This document shows positions 1 through 5,927 of a stretch of DNA of 8,578 nt, piece by piece. The first letter of the stretch is position 1. Every line of letters begins with the position of its first letter. Below the pieces are notes generated by a model, which saw nothing but the letters and a program-made list of their open reading frames with translations, searched no databases and had not been told where the DNA came from. This stretch comes from Calditrichia bacterium (GTDB taxonomy: Bacteria; Calditrichota; Calditrichia; RBG-13-44-9; J042), in contig JAUIFT010000067.1 in the NCBI GenBank assembly GCA_030430345.1, forward strand, positions 1 through 8,578, given 5' to 3'. The position numbers and the translations under genes are program-made.

Positions 1-1
1 G

Positions 2-271
2 GTCGGCAGAAAGATGCTTCAAAATAAGCTCTTTCAAAAAGGCGTTACTCCGGAAGTCTTCGATCCGATTCTCGATGAGTTATGTCCGCCACCTTCCCAG
101 GAAGCGGCGATCCGGATATTGGCGGAAAAATTTCTGCGCCGCAATGAGCGCCACCCGAAGGAAAAAAGAGTCGAAAAGTTAATCCGCCATCTGCAGAGCA
201 AAGGATTTGGCTGGGATTTAATTAGCTGGGTGTTATATCATTCCGGATTGGTTGATAGCACTACAGAATAA
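2..271 (+). CDS. recX: RecX-family regulatory protein, C-terminal part (5' end outside the window)
   Basis: This is the 3' end of a gene whose start lies before the window. The frame is open back to the first base, so the first internal Met (base 14) is probably not the real start. About 89 residues are visible. They are rich in charged helices and show the RecX three-helix-repeat look: a first repeat with 'LFQKGVTPEVFDPIL', then a charged linker, then 'LIRHLQSKGFGWDLISWVL', which matches the usual RecX ending (a short helix, a Lys-Gly-Phe turn and a final helix). RecX proteins bind RecA filaments and modulate recombination and SOS activity in the cytoplasm. No recA is visible because the upstream side is cut off. 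The stop lies 4 bp from the end of the converging HDAC-family gene. The family call rests on pattern only and the fragment is short. Confidence 0.72.
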   Translation, partial: VGRKMLQNKLFQKGVTPEVFDPILDELCPPPSQEAAIRILAEKFLRRNERHPKEKRVEKLIRHLQSKGFGWDLISWVLYHSGLVDSTTE

Positions 272-275
272 AACA

Positions 276-1193
276 TCAGAGGCGAAAATGGTGAAATAGT
301 TTGATCGCCACCCGATGTAAAATGGAGTGGCGCAACGCCAGGCGCTGAATGTTTTTGTCATACCCACCCCCAATAACGCAGGCGATCGGAAACCCATTTG
401 CCAGACAACTGCCAATGACCATTTCGTCCCGCTTAAACAACCCCTCATCAGTCATCATCAATTTCCCCAGCAAATCATCCTTATGCGTATCCACACCGGC
501 ATCGTAGAGCACTAAATCCGGATTGACGTGAGATAACAACTCGGGTAGATAGGTGTTTAATGCAGCGAGATACGCTTCATCCGTCATGCCAGCCGGTAAA
601 TCCACGTCCCAGTCGCTTTGCTGTTTTTTAAAGGGGAAATTTGTACCACAGTGCATCGAAAAGGTATAGACCGCCGGATCATCCTGGAAAATGAGCGCCG
701 TTCCATCTCCCTGGTGCACGTCAAGATCGAGAATTAATATCTTTTTTGCCAGACCTCGTTGCTTGATATCGGCAGCCGCAACGGCGAGGTCGTTGAAGAT
801 ACAGAATCCTGATCCGAAATCCGGAAAGGCGTGATGGGTGCCGCCAGCGGTGTTACAGGCCAGTCCGTATTGCAACGCCAGCTCTGCGGTTAGAATTGTG
901 CCGCAAACAGCGGTGCGGGTGCGTACCATTAATCCTTTACTCCAGGGCAGGCCGATCCGCCGTTCCATTTCCCGGGGAAGATTACCGCTGCAAAAATTTT
1001 CGATGTAATCTGCTGAATGGACAATTTGCAGTAATTCCTGCGAAGCCATCGCCGGTTCATGAAATTGATCCGGACTGACCAGTCCTTCCTCAAGGAGAAT
1101 ATCCCGCACGCTTTTGAATTTCATCATCGGAAAGCGGTGGCCTTCCGGCAGCTCGGTGACATAATTGGAGTTATAAACGAGTGGTAAAGCCAT
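276..1193 (-). CDS. Histone deacetylase family (HDAC/AcuC-like) zinc deacetylase
   Basis: A complete 305-residue protein, close to the usual size of bacterial HDAC-family enzymes. These are cytoplasmic Zn-dependent hydrolases that remove acetyl groups from lysine side chains or small amines. The N-terminus 'LPEGHRFPM' is typical and supports the start. The active-site elements are all present: GGTHHAF with the His pair at H120/H121, the DLDVHQGDGT loop giving zinc ligands D158 and H160, 'YDAGVD' supplying the third ligand (probably D235), and GGGYD with the transition-state Tyr at Y278. It should therefore be catalytically active. The pattern resembles the common bacterial and HDAC11-like branch more than acetylpolyamine amidohydrolases, but the substrate cannot be read from sequence. 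The gene starts 5 bp after the tlpA-like gene and has no obvious ribosome-binding site, so it is probably translated from the same mRNA by coupling. No acetyl-CoA synthetase or acetyltransferase gene is nearby to suggest a substrate. Confidence 0.9.
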   Translation of the reverse strand: MALPLVYNSNYVTELPEGHRFPMMKFKSVRDILLEEGLVSPDQFHEPAMASQELLQIVHSADYIENFCSGNLPREMERRIGLPWSKGLMVRTRTAVCGTILTAELALQYGLACNTAGGTHHAFPDFGSGFCIFNDLAVAAADIKQRGLAKKILILDLDVHQGDGTALIFQDDPAVYTFSMHCGTNFPFKKQQSDWDVDLPAGMTDEAYLAALNTYLPELLSHVNPDLVLYDAGVDTHKDDLLGKLMMTDEGLFKRDEMVIGSCLANGFPIACVIGGGYDKNIQRLALRHSILHRVAIKLFHHFRL

Positions 1194-1198
1194 TGATA

Positions 1199-1708
1199 TT
1201 ACTGGAAGTATTTTTTGATGTAGGATTCAAACATGCGCATATCACCGGGCAGATCAATTTCCTCGACGACATTGCCTTCCCCGTCCAGCACAAAAGAACG
1301 GGGCAGCATGGTAAAACCGCCAAACTGTTCGACAACTTCCTCCGTTGCCCATAATACCGGATAGGGGATTTTTAATTTCCGGGAAATCTGTAAAATTCGT
1401 TTCTTCTTCAGGTTCATCGGGTGAACCAGCCCAAGGATTTCGAAACCTTTATCCGCGTATTTTTTCCGGAGTTTGATCAGCTCCGGTATCTCATGGATAC
1501 AGGGCGCACACCAGGCAGCCCAAAAGTTAAGCAGCACAATTTTTCCCTGGTAATCCTCAAGACGAACATCATTCCCGGCAGTGTCCTTTAAGATGAATGA
1601 CGGTTTTTCCTTTTTTTCGGATTGGGCGACCAGCGTAGTGGAAAGAAACAAGCCAATAAATAAAAAAATCGGGATTAAAATGAACTTGAAGGAAGCGGGG
1701 CGCGGCAT
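1199..1708 (-). CDS. TlpA/ResA-like membrane-anchored thiol-disulfide oxidoreductase
   Basis: A 169-residue protein with an N-terminal hydrophobic segment (about residues 8-28, ending 'LVAQS') that acts as a signal peptide or anchor, followed by one thioredoxin-fold domain facing the periplasm. Domain signs in order: 'FILKDTAGNDVRLEDYQGK' as in the AhpC-TSA/Redoxin entry, 'VLLNFWAAWCAPC' with the redox pair C67/C70 (W-C-A-P-C), 'EIPELIKLRKKYADKGFEILGL', and the cis-Pro loop 'TMLPRSF' (P136) followed by 'VLDGEGNVV'. Relatives (TlpA, ResA, CcmG) reduce disulfides in apocytochrome c or other exported proteins. The start is well supported by AGGAGA 5 bases before the ATG. It is the first gene of a probable two-gene transcript with the HDAC-family gene and is divergent from dsbD, its likely electron donor. 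The exact partner protein cannot be determined. Confidence 0.9.
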   Translation of the reverse strand: MPRPASFKFILIPIFLFIGLFLSTTLVAQSEKKEKPSFILKDTAGNDVRLEDYQGKIVLLNFWAAWCAPCIHEIPELIKLRKKYADKGFEILGLVHPMNLKKKRILQISRKLKIPYPVLWATEEVVEQFGGFTMLPRSFVLDGEGNVVEEIDLPGDMRMFESYIKKYFQ

Positions 1709-1712
1709 TATT

Positions 1713-1718
1713 TCTCCT
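1713..1718 (-). promoter_or_regulatory. Shine-Dalgarno site of the tlpA-like gene
   Basis: The minus strand reads AGGAGA with 5 bases between it and the ATG. It is the best ribosome-binding site in the window and fixes this start. The downstream HDAC-family gene lacks such a site. Confidence 0.75.
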
Positions 1719-1754
1719 ACGTTTTTAGATGCTACTCAATTTAACGGCAGTCGC

Positions 1755-1795
1755 ACTGTTTGCAAGCAAATCAATTTTTTGATGCACTAAACAGT
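1755..1795. repeat. Nested inverted repeat in the tlpA/dsbD divergent spacer
   Basis: ACTGTTT (1755-1761) is matched by AAACAGT (1789-1795). Inside it, TGCA (1761-1764) can face TGCA (1783-1786), and TCAA (1771-1774) pairs with TTGA (1779-1782) around a TTTT loop. The whole can fold into an interrupted hairpin about 47-87 bases upstream of the tlpA start, so it could be part of its 5' leader, or an operator dyad in DNA. The pairing is visible; any role is inference. Confidence 0.45.
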
Positions 1796-1884
1796 TGCCA
1801 GGTACAATACGATAATAAAGCGTGTTGCAGAATGTCGTCAGTCAGGAATTTTGCTTTGGATTGAACTATTGTAAAACCTGGCAA
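1795..1884. repeat. Long interrupted inverted repeat (TTGCCAGGT / ACCTGGCAA)
   Basis: TTGCCAGGT (1795-1803) and ACCTGGCAA (1876-1884) are perfect 9-bp inverted copies. The match continues inward: ACAATA (1804-1809) is complementary to TATTGT (1867-1872), giving 15 matched pairs with a 3-base AAA offset at 1873-1875. A further pair, AAAGC (1817-1821) with GCTTT (1853-1857), nests inside. This could be two sites for a dimeric regulator serving both divergent genes, a structured RNA leader, or a degenerate miniature element. No target-site duplication is visible beside it, so the mobile-element reading is weak. Confidence 0.5.
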
Positions 1885-1890
1885 TATATA
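1861..1890 (+). promoter_or_regulatory. Possible sigma70-type promoter for the dsbD-like gene
   Basis: TTGAAC (1861-1866) and TATATA (1885-1890) are separated by 18 bases, about 100 bases before the dsbD start. The right arm of the long inverted repeat lies between and touching these elements, so a protein bound there would block this promoter. AT-rich DNA yields such matches by chance, so this is tentative. Confidence 0.3.
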
Positions 1891-1991
1891 TTAATATTGT
1901 ACTCAGTCGTTTTCAACAACTGTGAAATCAAAAAGTTCGATTCAGGGGCGGATCAGTGGACACCGAAAATTGTTAAACACTCAGGTCAAAT

Positions 1992-4133
1992 ATGAAAAGA
2001 AAAAATATCCTCGCACAGCTTATTCTGATAATCTTATTAAGCATTACCGCTATTCATGCGGAAACGATCGACACCGGCCAGGCAAAGATTTCCCTGGTTT
2101 CTGAGGTGAATTCGATTCAGGCGGGTCAACCCTTTTGGATCTCCATGCGGATGACTCTTACGCCCCACTGGCATGTTTACTGGATTAATCCCGGTGATGC
2201 CGGCGCGGCACCGTCGATTAAGTGGGAGCTACCCGAGGGATTTAAGGCCGGCGATATTCAATGGCCTTATCCGAAGCGAGTGCCGCTCGACGAATTCGTT
2301 AATTTCGGCTATGAAGATGATGTGGATTTCCTGATTGAAATTACCCCGGCGAAATCTTTAGCTGCCGACTCAGAAATTACTTTGAAAGCCAGTGTAAATT
2401 ACCTGATTTGTAAAGATATCTGTATTCCGGAATCGGGAGATTTATCGTTGACGCTCCCGGTAGGCGCCGGGAAAGCAGAAGCGAACCCCGCGGAGTTGAC
2501 CAACTTTGCCAATGCCCGGGCAAAACTACCGATTAAAAGTGTAGACTGGCAAATTGCCGCCAGTATTAGTGATACAACGTTGTATGTTTCCGCCATTCCC
2601 CCGGCGTGGTTTAACGATGAAATTTCCCAGATTGAATTTTATCCGGAGGAAGAATACCTGATTCACAACAGCGCACCGCAACCGTTGACTAAAGTTGGTA
2701 ATGGATACCAGTTGGCTGTTCCCCTTTCTCCCGATCGTGAGGGTGATCCCACTGAAATTCGCGGGATGCTGGTCTCCGATATCGGCTGGCGGGGCGCCGG
2801 ATCGGAAAGAGCACTGGCGATAGAAACCGCTGTCGGGAAAGGCACATTGCCGGTTGGTAATGCCGCTGGCGCCGATGGCGTAAATAGTTGTGGCCTCGCC
2901 CTGGTGTTTGCATTTATCGGCGGTATGATCCTCAACCTGATGCCTTGTGTATTACCGGTATTATCGTTGAAAATTCTCGGATTCGTGCAGCAGGCCGGGG
3001 AAGATAAGAGCAAAGTTTTTCAGCATGGGTTGTCGTTCACCGGTGGTGTATTGGTCTCTTTCTGGATTCTCGCCGGGGCATTATTGCTGCTGCGGGCCGG
3101 CGGCGAACAACTGGGCTGGGGATTTCAACTGCAGTCGCCGGTGTTCGTAACCATTCTTTCCATTTTCCTCTTTCTGTTTGGATTAAGCCTGTTTGGCGTT
3201 TTTGAAATTGGTACATCGTTGATGAATGTCGGTCAGGGAAATGCCATGCAGCAGAGCGGCAACTTCGGTTCCTTTATGAGTGGCGTTACCGCGACAGTAG
3301 TGGCCACACCGTGTACCGCGCCATTTATGGGAGGCGCTTTGGGCTATGCGATTAGCCAGCCGCCGCTGAACTCGATGTTGATTTTTACCTTTCTCGGACT
3401 GGGGATGGCCGCGCCGTATGTCGTACTTGCATCCGTGCCGGGATTGCTCAAATTTGTCCCTAAACCGGGCCCCTGGATGGACTCCTTGAAGCAATTTATG
3501 GGATTCCTCTTAATGGCCACGGTTATCTGGTTGATCTGGGTTTTTGGTAGCCAGGCCGGGACTAATGCCATTTCCGCGCTGTTGCTGGTGTTGATGTTCA
3601 GCGGAATGGCCGCCTGGATTTTCGGCCGCTGGGGCAACATCATGAAGGCGAAGAAAACCCGCCTGACCGCTCAGCTAATTGCTGCCTTAACGATGATTAT
3701 TCCGCTCTACTTTTTTCTCAGCAATCTTGATTTTCTCGCAGTAACGCCTGAGCAGAGCAGCAGCGCTGCTGTTCAGGAAGAAGGCGCGATTCAGTGGCAG
3801 GATTTCTCGCCACAACTGGTTTCCCAATTGCGGGAGGAAGGAAAACCGGTGTTCATCGATTTTACCGCGAAATGGTGCTTAAGCTGCCAGGTAAATAAAA
3901 AAGTGGCGTTCAGTTCTTCGGAAGTGCAGGCGGCGTTTGCGGATAAGGGAATCAATGCGCTGATTGCCGATTGGACCAATTACGATGCAACCATTGCCAA
4001 GGCGTTGGCGGAGTTTGGCCGAAACAGTGTGCCGCTCTATGTGCTCTACAGTCCCGATCCGGCGAAGCAGCCGATTGTCCTCCCGGAATTGTTGACGCCC
4101 GGCATTGTGCTGGATGCATTACAGCAGCTTTAA
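1992..4133 (+). CDS. dsbD: DsbD/ScsB-like thiol:disulfide interchange protein
   Basis: An inner-membrane electron carrier of 713 residues. It takes electrons from cytoplasmic thioredoxin and passes them to periplasmic thiol proteins. In order: a signal peptide (about 1-23, ending 'AIHA'); a long N-terminal periplasmic domain (about 24-295) with a C-x3-C pair at C140/C144 in 'LICKDICIP'; a transmembrane core (about 301-580, roughly eight helices) with the paired membrane cysteines C319 ('NLMPCVLPVLSLK') and C441 ('VATPCTAPFMGG'); and a C-terminal thioredoxin-like domain with W628-C629-L-S-C632 and a cis-Pro near P681. The 122-residue gap between the two membrane cysteines equals that in E. coli DsbD (C163/C285). 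The N-domain is about twice as long as in classical DsbD and resembles ScsB-type proteins, so the symbol denotes the family rather than a strict ortholog. The ribosome-binding site is weak (AGGT, 6 bases upstream). It is divergent from the tlpA-like gene, a plausible electron acceptor. All redox cysteines are intact. Confidence 0.93.
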   Translation: MKRKNILAQLILIILLSITAIHAETIDTGQAKISLVSEVNSIQAGQPFWISMRMTLTPHWHVYWINPGDAGAAPSIKWELPEGFKAGDIQWPYPKRVPLDEFVNFGYEDDVDFLIEITPAKSLAADSEITLKASVNYLICKDICIPESGDLSLTLPVGAGKAEANPAELTNFANARAKLPIKSVDWQIAASISDTTLYVSAIPPAWFNDEISQIEFYPEEEYLIHNSAPQPLTKVGNGYQLAVPLSPDREGDPTEIRGMLVSDIGWRGAGSERALAIETAVGKGTLPVGNAAGADGVNSCGLALVFAFIGGMILNLMPCVLPVLSLKILGFVQQAGEDKSKVFQHGLSFTGGVLVSFWILAGALLLLRAGGEQLGWGFQLQSPVFVTILSIFLFLFGLSLFGVFEIGTSLMNVGQGNAMQQSGNFGSFMSGVTATVVATPCTAPFMGGALGYAISQPPLNSMLIFTFLGLGMAAPYVVLASVPGLLKFVPKPGPWMDSLKQFMGFLLMATVIWLIWVFGSQAGTNAISALLLVLMFSGMAAWIFGRWGNIMKAKKTRLTAQLIAALTMIIPLYFFLSNLDFLAVTPEQSSSAAVQEEGAIQWQDFSPQLVSQLREEGKPVFIDFTAKWCLSCQVNKKVAFSSSEVQAAFADKGINALIADWTNYDATIAKALAEFGRNSVPLYVLYSPDPAKQPIVLPELLTPGIVLDALQQL

Positions 4134-4143
4134 ATCACTTCAT

Positions 4144-4185
4144 TACCGCCCGAGAAGTGACTATGCAGACTCATTTCGGGCGGTA
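4144..4185. terminator. Bidirectional-type hairpin between convergent dsbD and dusA
   Basis: TACCGCCCGA (4144-4153) pairs perfectly with TCGGGCGGTA (4176-4185). With a two-base bulge the stem extends by AGTGA (4156-4160) against TCATT (4171-4175), leaving a 10-base loop (4161-4170). It begins 10 bases after the dsbD stop. The plus-strand side is followed by a modest T-rich stretch (TTACTTTCC) rather than a clean U-run, and the minus side has none, so termination may be imperfect or factor-assisted. The loop holds the dusA stop codon and one arm lies in dusA coding sequence. Confidence 0.7.
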
Positions 4186-5198
4186 TTACTTTCCATAAAA
4201 ATAACCGGCCGTTCGTCGAGGACTTCGTCAGGGATATTTGCAGCCGCTTCCCAAAGAATATTCCCGGTAGTGCCCGGTTTGTAGGCATTTTCGCTGAGGT
4301 AGCGTTTCCAGGCGCGGGTGCCCGGTTTAAAGTGAAAGAGGCCATGCATGTGGCGAATCACTTTGTTCGGATAGACACCTGCTTCGGCCACCTTATCAAT
4401 ATATTCTATCGTTCTTGCGATGATCTCCCGGCGGCTCGGTGGCTGGCGCTCGTCGTTATAAAAGGTGGCATCTACCGCGGCAAAGAGGAAGGGATTTTCG
4501 TAAGCGGCTCTGCCGAGCATCACCCCATCGACATGCTGCAGATGCATTTGCATATCTTCAATCGTTTTAATCCCGCCGTTAATCTCGATGGTCAGATGGG
4601 GAAATTCCCGCTTTAACCGGTAGACATCCTCGTAGCGCAGCGGGGGAATAGTGCGATTCCCTTTCGGATCAAGCCCTTGCAAGAGGGCAATCCGGGAATG
4701 CACGATAAAGCGTTCGCAGCCATAGCGGGAAACGACATCGACGAAATTGGCCATATCTTCATAGCGTTCGAGGTCATCGATGCCAATACGATGCTTCACG
4801 GTTACCGGAATCTTCACCGCTGCCTGCATCGCCGCCACACTGGCGCCGACCACTTCCGGCTGCGCCATCAAACAGGCGCCGAAGTTGCCTTTCTGCACGC
4901 GATTGCTCGGACAGCCAACATTGATGTTCACTTCGTCATATCCCCATGCTTCGGCAATTTTCGCACTCTGCGCCAGCTCGGCGGGATCATCCCCACCCAA
5001 CTGCAGCACCAGCGGATGTTCCGGCTGGTCAAAACCGATAATGCGCTCACGATCGCCGTGGATCACCGCGCCAGTGGTTTTCATCTCAGTATATAACATG
5101 GTATGGCGGGTAATCTGCCGCATAAACGAGCGATAATGACGATCGGTCCATTCCATCATCGGGGCAATACTGACTGGCCGTTTATCTGTATATTTCAT
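4161..5198 (-). CDS. dusA: tRNA-dihydrouridine synthase A
   Basis: A 345-residue FMN enzyme that reduces uridines in the D-loop of tRNA with NADPH (positions 20/20a in the E. coli enzyme). The sequence has the DusA signature throughout: 'SIAPMMEWTDRHYRSFMR' at the N-terminus, 'YTEMKTTGAVIHGD', 'PLVLQLGG', then 'EVNINVGCPSNRVQKGNFGACLM' in two halves with the catalytic acid Cys at C96, 'VTVKHRIGID' (phosphate and flavin contacts), 'FIVHSRIALLQGL', 'INGGIKT' and 'GVMLGRAAYENP' of the TIM barrel, and a helical C-domain beginning near residue 250. The 'GLDPKGNR' loop separates DusA from DusB and DusC. I chose the Met at 5198 rather than an upstream ATG at 5450 because homology starts right after it, the length then matches the family, and the extra 84 residues look like translated AT-rich spacer and would overlap smg. 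There is no Shine-Dalgarno, only an A-rich leader. The last codons form one arm of the terminator hairpin shared with dsbD. Confidence 0.95.
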   Translation of the reverse strand: MKYTDKRPVSIAPMMEWTDRHYRSFMRQITRHTMLYTEMKTTGAVIHGDRERIIGFDQPEHPLVLQLGGDDPAELAQSAKIAEAWGYDEVNINVGCPSNRVQKGNFGACLMAQPEVVGASVAAMQAAVKIPVTVKHRIGIDDLERYEDMANFVDVVSRYGCERFIVHSRIALLQGLDPKGNRTIPPLRYEDVYRLKREFPHLTIEINGGIKTIEDMQMHLQHVDGVMLGRAAYENPFLFAAVDATFYNDERQPPSRREIIARTIEYIDKVAEAGVYPNKVIRHMHGLFHFKPGTRAWKRYLSENAYKPGTTGNILWEAAANIPDEVLDERPVIFMESNTARNESA

Positions 5199-5315
5199 TT
5201 TTTTTCGCGTTTTTCTTTTTTCATTGCTTATATTGGCGATCCAAAGATAATGCGAAAGGGCAGACGAGAATAGTGCTTTTTCGAAAATAGCAAATAATAG
5301 CGCACTTAAACCATT

Positions 5316-5324
5316 ATTATAGCA
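5316..5324 (-). promoter_or_regulatory. Extended -10 promoter for dusA
   Basis: Reading the minus strand, TGCTATAAT is a perfect extended -10 (TG-N-TATAAT). No good -35 is found at 16-18 bases upstream (TCACAA at 17), which is typical of extended -10 promoters. The predicted transcription start is near 5309, leaving a leader of about 110 bases before the dusA ATG. Confidence 0.5.
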
Positions 5325-5434
5325 TGCAACTAGCGATCTTGTGATGTTGCTATCAATCGTTTTAAAGACAATGCTTAAATTATAGGACGATAAATTAAAG
5401 ATTGATTTTTGACCGCAAATGGTTAAATTGCGCC

Positions 5435-5440
5435 GGGTGA
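5435..5440 (+). promoter_or_regulatory. Ribosome-binding site of smg
   Basis: GGGTGA lies 4 bases before the smg ATG. It matches the 3'-proximal part of the consensus (GGTGA), for which such short spacing is acceptable. It supports the ATG at 5445. Confidence 0.45.
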
Positions 5441-5444
5441 AACT

Positions 5445-5918
5445 ATGCAAGAACGTATCAATAAGATAATAGAATTCCTGATTAAGGAAATTTCACAGCT
5501 CTCCGAACCGTTCGGGCTCAACATCGAAAGACTCTCCGAAAAGCTTTTAAAAGAAGGTTACACCGAGGGGGAAATCCACAAGGCGGTTGAGTGGGTGATT
5601 ATGAATTTGAATCACGAAAACGTCAGCTATGCCTCGCAGATTGTCAAACAATCCCCGCCGGCGGTTCGCTTCTTGATTGCCGAAGAGTTGAATTTCTTTT
5701 CCCCGGAAGCGCACGGATACCTGATCCAGTTGCAGATGCTTGGGATTATTTCCGCCCTGCAGGTAGAGCAGATTATTGAACGCTGTTTTCTGCTCGGTAT
5801 GGGAAAAGCCGGCATTGATGATGTAAAAAATGTAGTTTCCCAGATGCTCCTTGGGAAGGAAGTGGGAACTTTTGATACGGATGCGGTGTATTATCCGGGC
5901 AATGACATGCTAAACTGA
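5445..5918 (+). CDS. smg: Smg family protein (DUF494)
   Basis: A 157-residue cytoplasmic protein with no signal peptide or membrane helix. It matches the Smg/DUF494 layout: an N-terminal helix pair ('IIEFLIKEI', then 'IERLSEKLLKEGYTEGEIHKAVEWV', the equivalent of the E. coli 'L...GF...I..AL.W' stretch), a variable middle, then 'FFSPEAHGYLIQLQMLGIISALQVEQIIERCFLLG' and 'GIDDVKNVVSQMLLG' near the C-terminus. The biochemical role of the family is unknown. In many Gram-negative genomes smg lies between dprA and topA, and here it likewise directly precedes topA with a 9-base gap, which strengthens the call and implies co-transcription. dprA, the usual upstream neighbour, is absent and dusA is found there in the opposite orientation. 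The family assignment comes from pattern plus synteny; no catalytic motif is seen. Confidence 0.85.
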   Translation: MQERINKIIEFLIKEISQLSEPFGLNIERLSEKLLKEGYTEGEIHKAVEWVIMNLNHENVSYASQIVKQSPPAVRFLIAEELNFFSPEAHGYLIQLQMLGIISALQVEQIIERCFLLGMGKAGIDDVKNVVSQMLLGKEVGTFDTDAVYYPGNDMLN

Positions 5919-5927
5919 TAGAGCGAG

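Noticed and set aside
281..309. Short hairpin (GGCGA / TCGCC) between the recX and HDAC gene ends
   Set aside because: It has only 5 pairs with a 19-base loop and lies inside the HDAC coding end without a T-run. It is too weak to call a terminator.
1922..2104. Small plus-strand frame in the dsbD leader
   Set aside because: It overlaps the dsbD start in another frame, is Lys/Arg/Ser-rich spacer translation and shows no conserved pattern. A leader peptide cannot be excluded, but nothing supports one.
5199..5450. An 84-residue N-terminal extension of dusA from an upstream ATG at 5450
   Set aside because: The extra stretch is Ser/Leu/Asn-rich translated AT spacer, has no family match, contains the likely promoter and overlaps the smg start. 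DusA homology begins just after the Met at 5198.
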